Below, piece after piece: positions 57,442 through 64,000 of a stretch of 64,000 bases of DNA (positions within the stretch are counted from its first letter, which is position 1; each line of letters begins with the position of its first letter). Origin of the DNA: an uncultured Marinobacter sp. (GTDB lineage: Bacteria; Pseudomonadota; Gammaproteobacteria; Pseudomonadales; Oleiphilaceae); assembly GCF_947488835.1 (NCBI RefSeq), contig NZ_CANLBK010000001.1:868001-932000 (forward strand), read 5' to 3'. Under the pieces are notes generated by a model. It was not told the origin of the DNA. It did not search any database and saw nothing but the letters and a program-made list of their open reading frames with translations. A program made the translations under genes and the position numbers.

Positions 57442-58448
57442 TACTTCGCAAGCAGACGTTCAGGAATGGACAGGCCCTGCTCTTGATAGAAACGGGCAGC
57501 CCCGGGATGGAGCGGCATTGGCAGACCTGCTATGGCTTTCTCCAGCGCCATCGCTTTCGTTGCCTGATGTATGTTGTTCAAGAACGGAAGGTTCTCGTAG
57601 ATGGTTTTCGTGATTTCATAGACATCGCTCTCCGAGACATTATCTCGAACTGCCAGGATATTGGGCTGCGCAATGGTATTAATATCCTCGGCCTGCTTGG
57701 GATAGGTTCCTGCTGGGATGGTATAAGGCGTCCACAGCTCAAAGTCACTGTTGACCTTGGCAACCTGCTCTGGCGTAAAGTTCAGGGTGGTAATTTTGTC
57801 ACCCACATTGGCATAGGCTCTTGTTACCGCTGCCGCTGGCACGCCCGCTGGTATATTCATGCCATCGATATTGCCATTCTGCAGGGCATCCGCACTGGGC
57901 CCATAGCCTTGATATGCGAGGTTTACTTTTTCCAGATCAATGCCAACCTTGCCCAGAATAAAGCGACCGGAACCCTCGGTTCCTGAGTTTCTGGCACCAA
58001 TGGAGAAACTCTCCCCGTACAGATTTTTCATATCGTCGATCGTGCCGGTTTTGGCGATGCCCTTGGTTACTACGAAGTGCTCAACGTTCTGCCAAAGCAT
58101 TGATACCGAACGCAAGTTCTTATAAGGCTTGTTAACCGGCCCTGTGCCGTTCCAGGCGTAAGCTCCATATAGCCCCTGAAGAATGCCGAACTGGATCTGA
58201 TTTTCGTCCATAAGCTTCAGGTTCTCAGCAGAGCCTGCTGAACTGATGGCTGAAACCGATATGTTGGTCGAAGGCTCCAACTTAACTTTGATCAGCGTTG
58301 AAATAGCAACGCCCACCGGATAATAGGTACCGCCCGTTGTGGCTGTACCCATCACGTAATTGCCCTCCGCCTGTACACCGCTGGAAAGAGAGACTGCGGC
58401 AGCTGTCAGCAGCCCCGCGGCGTATTTCAAAACCCTGCGCTTACTCAT
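57441..58448 (-). CDS. TAXI-family TRAP transporter solute receptor
   Basis: The 335-aa periplasmic binding protein has a signal peptide (about residues 1-28, ending VQA) and then NYVMGTATTGGTYYPVGVAISTLI, the TAXI family motif. It captures the ligand and hands it to the fused TRAP permease encoded just downstream. ATG 58448 follows GGGAG at 7 nt; a start at 58469 adds seven residues. TAXI receptors commonly bind glutamate or dicarboxylates, but many ligands are unknown. The gene heads the receptor-permease-TSUP-reductase operon. Confidence 0.93.
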   Translation of the reverse strand: MSKRRVLKYAAGLLTAAAVSLSSGVQAEGNYVMGTATTGGTYYPVGVAISTLIKVKLEPSTNISVSAISSAGSAENLKLMDENQIQFGILQGLYGAYAWNGTGPVNKPYKNLRSVSMLWQNVEHFVVTKGIAKTGTIDDMKNLYGESFSIGARNSGTEGSGRFILGKVGIDLEKVNLAYQGYGPSADALQNGNIDGMNIPAGVPAAAVTRAYANVGDKITTLNFTPEQVAKVNSDFELWTPYTIPAGTYPKQAEDINTIAQPNILAVRDNVSESDVYEITKTIYENLPFLNNIHQATKAMALEKAIAGLPMPLHPGAARFYQEQGLSIPERLLAK

Positions 58449-58490
58449 GGATAACTCCCTTTTTATCATTGTTCTTGCCCAATCATAGAA

Positions 58491-58516
58491 GTGTAACTAA
58501 CTAAAGATAGTTGCAC
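58491..58516. promoter_or_regulatory. Inverted repeat upstream of the TAXI receptor gene
   Basis: GTGTAACTA (58491-58499) and TAGTTGCAC (58508-58516) are inverted repeats with one mismatch in nine, separated by 8 nt, 43 nt upstream of the receptor start. This is a candidate operator; no regulator gene is adjacent. Confidence 0.45.
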
Positions 58517-58555
58517 TCCACTGGATCTACCAGTCCATACGGCTAAACAGGCCAC

Positions 58556-58585
58556 AAAAAAGGGCCCCCGCAGGAGCCCTTTTTT
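58556..58585 (-). terminator. Terminator after putP
   Basis: A 10-bp stem (AAAAAAGGGC with GCCCTTTTTT) with a 10-nt loop lies 31 nt past the putP stop. The A run on the plus strand supplies the T tract on the minus strand. Confidence 0.88.
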
Positions 58586-58616
58586 ACTTACTTATAATGC
58601 ATCACCGCACTCGCGG

Positions 58617-60110
58617 TTAGCTGTACTGCTCTGCCTGATACTCATTGGCATCGGAAGTGATAAGACTAACCACTATGATTGCAATGAAAGATGCTGCAAA
58701 GCCTGGCATGATTTCATAAACGCCGGGGCCTCCCATGAACTCACCATTCCAGCCCAAGGATACCCAGATCATTGCCGTACCGGCACCTGCGATCATACCC
58801 GCCAGTGCGCCAGCACCATTCGTGCGCGGCCACATGAGTGCGAGAATGATCAGGGGCCCAAATGCCGAGCCGAAGCCCGCCCATGCGTTACCAACCAGGC
58901 TCAGCACGTTTGAGGTTGGGTCAGATGCGATAACCGCTGCCACCAGACCAACAAGCACTACGCACACCCGACCAACGTTTACACACTCGCGGTCACCTGC
59001 TTCTTTGCGCAGGAACAAGCGGTAAAAGTCTTCGGTCAGTGACGAAGATGCTACCAGCAACTGGCTGGAGATGGTGCTCATTACTGCGGCCAGCAAGGCT
59101 GCATACAGGAAGCCTGTAATTAGCGGGTGGAACAGCAAGTCTGCGAGAATGATAAAAATCGTTTCGGGATCGTCAATTTGCATGCCATTACGCACGGCAT
59201 AGGCGCGGCCGAAAATACCGAGACCAATCGCACCAATCAAGGAAATCGCCATCCAGGACATGCCGATATTACGAGCAGTCGGTACTTCTTTCACTGAACG
59301 GATTGCCATGAAGCGAACGATGATGTGCGGCTGGCCAAAGTAGCCCAAGCCCCAGGTCACTGCGGAGAGCCATCCAACAAAGGTAAGCCCTTCTGTCCAG
59401 GATAGCAGGGTGGGATCTACCTCATTCAGCGTAGCGGTCGCCTGGGCAAAGCCGCCACCGCCTTCGCCAAATAGCACAACGGCCGGCATGAGAACCAGCG
59501 CAATCATCATGATGCAGCCCTGCACAAAGTCCGTCATACTCACCGCCAGGAACCCGCCAACCACGGTGTAGGCAAGTACAACACCCAACGTTATGACGAT
59601 ACCCACGCCGTAATCACCCATACCGCCGAAGTTGAATATTCCGGCAAATGCACTTTCAAAGAGCTTGCCGCCGGCTACCAGGCCAGAGGCTGTATAAACC
59701 GAGAAGAACACAACGATAACGATCGCCGCCACAGTTCGTAGTGGCAACGCCTGAGTGGGGAAACGGTTGGCCAGAAAAGCTGGAATAGTCAGGGCGTTAC
59801 CGTAATGAACTGTTTGTGATCGTAGCCTCGGAGCAACAAGAACCCAGTTAAAAAACGCACCTACAAACAGACCAACGCCGATCCACGCTGAAGCAAGGCC
59901 TGACACATACATCGCCCCCGGAAGACCCAGAAGCAACCAGCCACTCATATCGGAAGCGCCAGCAGACAAAGCGGCTACTTTGGGGCTCAGCCCCCTACCA
60001 CCAAGCATGTAATCTTCGGATGAAGAGGTAGATGTGCGCATCGCAAAAAGGCCGATGCCAATCATCACCGCAAAATAAGCAAATAGACTAATCCAAACAC
60101 CAATAGCCAT
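58617..60110 (-). CDS. putP: Sodium/proline symporter
   Basis: PutP imports proline with sodium as a carbon source or osmoprotectant. The 497-aa, 13-span SSS-family protein shows SEDYMLGGRGLSP, ALSAGASDMSGWLLLGLPGAMY (sodium and substrate residues) and GLGYFGQPHIIVRFMAI, all PutP-like. GGAGG precedes ATG 60110. An AraC-type regulator is encoded upstream on the same strand. putA is not in the window. Confidence 0.93.
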   Translation of the reverse strand: MAIGVWISLFAYFAVMIGIGLFAMRTSTSSSEDYMLGGRGLSPKVAALSAGASDMSGWLLLGLPGAMYVSGLASAWIGVGLFVGAFFNWVLVAPRLRSQTVHYGNALTIPAFLANRFPTQALPLRTVAAIVIVVFFSVYTASGLVAGGKLFESAFAGIFNFGGMGDYGVGIVITLGVVLAYTVVGGFLAVSMTDFVQGCIMMIALVLMPAVVLFGEGGGGFAQATATLNEVDPTLLSWTEGLTFVGWLSAVTWGLGYFGQPHIIVRFMAIRSVKEVPTARNIGMSWMAISLIGAIGLGIFGRAYAVRNGMQIDDPETIFIILADLLFHPLITGFLYAALLAAVMSTISSQLLVASSSLTEDFYRLFLRKEAGDRECVNVGRVCVVLVGLVAAVIASDPTSNVLSLVGNAWAGFGSAFGPLIILALMWPRTNGAGALAGMIAGAGTAMIWVSLGWNGEFMGGPGVYEIMPGFAASFIAIIVVSLITSDANEYQAEQYS

Positions 60111-60413
60111 GGAACTCCTCCGGTTTAATGAGTCGGATTATATCCGCTCGCTATGCACAGCCTTGGCGAGAGCGCCAGCAAACTGTGTCGTTCTTCTTGT
60201 TTACGGGTATGCCTTACGAATCTGAGCGAAACAACGTATCGCACACTCAGGCTTAACTATAGTTAAGTATTGCCATTTTGCGACCGAACCAAGCAACAGA
60301 TTCTCAGCATGAGATTTGACGCAACCAGCCTAGTATTACTACGTATTATCCGCTTACAAAATCCTACGGTAATTTTGTCGAATTCTACGGGAATGACGCA
60401 ACTTCAGATTAGA
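60111..60413. promoter_or_regulatory. putP upstream region (303 bp, no gene)
   Basis: No coding sequence is seen. The region holds a 16-bp perfect palindrome CTTAACTATAGTTAAG (60252-60267) and, nearer the regulator gene, two direct repeats CCTACGGTAAT (60363-60373) and TCTACGGGAAT (60384-60394). They match at 9 of 11 positions and are offset by 21 bp (two helical turns). Such spaced direct repeats are typical AraC-family binding sites. No convincing terminator for the regulator gene was found here. Confidence 0.6.
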
Positions 60414-61193
60414 TCAGGCAACGTTATCACGAACTTGCAGTTTTGTAGGGGTAGTTCCTTTGTGTTTGCGCAGTGCATTGGTCAACGCACTCTGGGATGA
60501 AAAGCCAACCCGATAACTGATTTCCGAAACAGAAAGCGGCGTCGAAATTAAAAGTTTCATGGCCTGATCCAGCCGAGCCTCCAACAAAAACTGGTGCGGT
60601 GTGGTTCCTACCACCTCACGAAACACCTCATGAAAACGGCTTACGCTCAAACATGCCTCACTGGCGAGATCCTGCACTCTGATTTTTTTATGCAGATTTG
60701 CCCGAATATAACGGTTCATGGCATCCGGGTTCAGGCTGTGGCGGTGAGACGTCCGAACTCTCTGATCAACCACTCTGTCAGCCATACAATAGAGAATACT
60801 GGCCGCAAGATGACCCTGCATTGCCTGATTTCCGGGTGACCGATCGAATTCGCCGGCCGCAAACTGGACCAGGCCCTGCAACCGTCTATCCATATGAATG
60901 GTACGGGGCTTTTCAAACACACGAACCATGCGCTCATAGTCAGCATGATTTGGTGTAGAAATAGCAGGCGTTGATGGATCAAGATTGATGACCATCACGT
61001 GATTCTGATGATCACCGCAATAGTCGTGCCTGGCCTCTGTGGGCACGAGGCAGGCCTTCCAGGTGTCCAGATGAGATCCGGTCCCGTCAACGCTCAAATC
61101 TGCCTCGCCCTGAACACCTATAACGATCTGGTGATGCTCATGGCGGTGCTGGTGAGCTGCTATGGGCAATTTGAGTAGACGGGCATCCAACAT
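60414..61193 (-). CDS. AraC-family regulator, probably controlling putP
   Basis: The 259-aa protein has an N-terminal cupin-like sensing domain (HQHRHEHHQIVIGVQGEADLS) and a C-terminal AraC double helix-turn-helix (LSVSRFHEVFREVVGTTPHQFLLEARLDQAM and SEISYRVGFSSQSALTNALRKH, family signature). Location upstream of putP recalls the AraC-type PruR proline regulator of pseudomonads. The name is not assigned, because that is synteny only. ATG 61193 has no strong SD. It follows tmk by 38 nt in the same direction, so it might be read from the fab-tmk transcript too. Confidence 0.87.
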   Translation of the reverse strand: MLDARLLKLPIAAHQHRHEHHQIVIGVQGEADLSVDGTGSHLDTWKACLVPTEARHDYCGDHQNHVMVINLDPSTPAISTPNHADYERMVRVFEKPRTIHMDRRLQGLVQFAAGEFDRSPGNQAMQGHLAASILYCMADRVVDQRVRTSHRHSLNPDAMNRYIRANLHKKIRVQDLASEACLSVSRFHEVFREVVGTTPHQFLLEARLDQAMKLLISTPLSVSEISYRVGFSSQSALTNALRKHKGTTPTKLQVRDNVA

Positions 61194-61231
61194 AGACGCG
61201 ACCGGAACCTATAATTGAGAATGTGACTCAA

Positions 61232-62916
<1,685 letters not shown>

Positions 62917-62921
62917 ATGAA

Positions 62922-63752
62922 TTATTCCAGCATTTCGAGAGGATTGAAGATTGTCGCAACTCCGCCATCTACAGGCAAATCTTGGCCGGCAAGCCGCCGC
63001 ACAGGAACCACTCCTATAACGCTGTTCAAGAGGAAAAATCCCTGACAGTGGGAGCCCATAATATCTGCGATGCTCACCGGGCGTTCAAAGACGGACTCTC
63101 CCCGCGCACGCAGCCGTTCCAGCACCCACTGTCGCATGATACCGGCAACAGCAAGGCTTTTTAATGGAGGCGTTACCCAGCCATCAGGCACTTTGAGAAG
63201 CAAATTAGTGCGAGTCCCTTCAACCAGGTTGCCGGCACTGTCAGCCATGATGACCTCATACAGTTCCCCGTTAATTTCTCTGGCTGCCATAACCTGTTCG
63301 AGTCGGTTCAGGGATTTGATGCCAGCAAGCAGAGGGTTAACGGTGAGCGGTATTCGGGAAAAGTCAGCGATAACACCTGAGCTTGCCGGTGATTCAGGCA
63401 TGGGGCCAGCGGACACCATCAGGTTTGGCCGGGCTCCAACACTTGGCTGGTAGCCACGGCCACCTTCGCCTCGGGTAAGCATCAGCTTGAGCACCCAGCC
63501 ACCCTCTGCGTCGGCTTTGTCGAAACGTTCCAGATAGCGATCGATAGCTGCCGTGCAGGCTTTGCGAAGATCCGTAAGTGCAACGGGAATCCCCAGCCTG
63601 CCCGCATCACGAGCCATGCGATCCAGGTGGCAAGATAAAAGCACTCCCCGATCACCATGCATTCTTACGGTCTCAAAAAGGCCATCACCGTATGACGCTC
63701 CCCGGTCACCCGCGGGAAGTCCTCTTTCATCCGCCCAGTACAGGTTGAACAT
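62922..63752 (-). CDS. pabC: Aminodeoxychorismate lyase
   Basis: PabC releases p-aminobenzoate and pyruvate from 4-amino-4-deoxychorismate for folate synthesis. The 276-aa fold-IV PLP enzyme shows the cofactor lysine in LAGIKSLNRLEQV near residue 145 and ADSAGNLVEGTRTNLLL. It lies between fabF and mltG as in E. coli, 6 nt after fabF. ATG 63752 lacks a strong SD, which fits coupled translation. Confidence 0.94.
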   Translation of the reverse strand: MFNLYWADERGLPAGDRGASYGDGLFETVRMHGDRGVLLSCHLDRMARDAGRLGIPVALTDLRKACTAAIDRYLERFDKADAEGGWVLKLMLTRGEGGRGYQPSVGARPNLMVSAGPMPESPASSGVIADFSRIPLTVNPLLAGIKSLNRLEQVMAAREINGELYEVIMADSAGNLVEGTRTNLLLKVPDGWVTPPLKSLAVAGIMRQWVLERLRARGESVFERPVSIADIMGSHCQGFFLLNSVIGVVPVRRLAGQDLPVDGGVATIFNPLEMLE

Positions 63753-63758
63753 GGCCCC

Positions 63759-64000
63759 TTAGCCTTCGTAGCGGCGCATAATCAAGGTGCCGTTGGTTCC
63801 ACCAAAGCCGAACGAGTTGGATAAAGCCACGCGAACATCAGATTTTCGGCAGGTATTAGGCACCAAATCCAGATCGCAACCTTCATCGGGATTATCCAGA
63901 TTGATCGTGGGCGGCAGTACGCCATCACGTATAGCAAGCAATGAAAATATAGCTTCAACCGCACCGGCTGCACCGAGCAAGTGCCCTGTCATGGACTTGG
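63759..64000 (-). CDS. fabF: 3-oxoacyl-[acyl-carrier-protein] synthase II, C-terminal part (partial)
   Basis: Only the last 80 or so residues are in the window; the gene continues past the right edge. The read-in [23 protein letters not shown] carries the catalytic lysine and histidine region of condensing enzymes, and [19 protein letters not shown] is the family end. FabF elongates acyl-ACP with malonyl-ACP. It is first in the fabF-pabC-mltG-tmk order. Confidence 0.93.
   Translation of the reverse strand, partial: KSMTGHLLGAAGAVEAIFSLLAIRDGVLPPTINLDNPDEGCDLDLVPNTCRKSDVRVALSNSFGFGGTNGTLIMRRYEG

Overview
The window is a chromosomal segment from a gammaproteobacterium. Gene order and protein character point to the Marinobacter / Pseudomonas-like marine lineage. 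Evidence for this is the complete Entner-Doudoroff block with HexR, the tig-clpP-clpX-lon-hupB-ppiD protein quality-control run, a fpr/finR-like divergent pair, malate synthase G, AcnB, MiaE, and a TAXI-TRAP transporter. The genus is an inference from style and synteny; no rRNA marker is present. I see no insertion sequence, prophage, CRISPR array or rRNA operon. About 50 protein genes and four tRNAs fill the window densely.

Region 1 (1-11.6 kb) is central carbon metabolism. It holds glpD, a uracil-DNA-glycosylase-fold protein, a nitroreductase, then edd facing away from gap-pyk, then eda, pgl and zwf, with hexR diverging from zwf. Together zwf, pgl, edd, eda, gap and pyk supply the enzymes specific to this route from glucose-6-phosphate to pyruvate, with the HexR repressor alongside. 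Region 2 (11.6-22.2 kb) is protein folding and turnover: ppiD, hupB, lon, clpX, clpP and tig, all on the minus strand. It is followed by a Pro-Arg-His-Leu tRNA operon with a clear sigma70 promoter and terminator, and by folD. Region 3 (22.3-31.9 kb) holds glcB, cysS, glnS, ppiB, lpxH and a large MscS-type mechanosensitive channel.

Region 4 (31.9-48.1 kb) is the most accessory-looking part. Around an embedded PAS histidine kinase / FixJ-type regulator pair lie an acyl-CoA ligase, a permease, a BisC-like molybdoenzyme, a hot-dog thioesterase, an isochorismatase-fold hydrolase and a MaoC/PhaJ-like hydratase. Opposite these runs an operon of malonyl-CoA decarboxylase, a PhaB-like reductase, a DmdC-like acyl-CoA dehydrogenase and an aldehyde dehydrogenase. 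Three promoters in this block share a palindrome of the form CAAGTA-N4-TACTTG. I infer that this is one co-regulated short-chain acyl (possibly propionate/3-hydroxypropionate or R-specific beta-oxidation) catabolic regulon. It is the best candidate for something undescribed in the window.

Region 5 (48.2-64 kb) contains a fpr-like ferredoxin-NADP reductase diverging from a LysR regulator, miaE, acnB, a TAXI-TRAP-TSUP-quinone reductase operon, putP with an AraC regulator and repeated operator-like sites, and the tail of the fatty-acid cluster (fabF partial, pabC, mltG, tmk) running in from the right edge. In these last four the order is canonical, but holB does not follow tmk.
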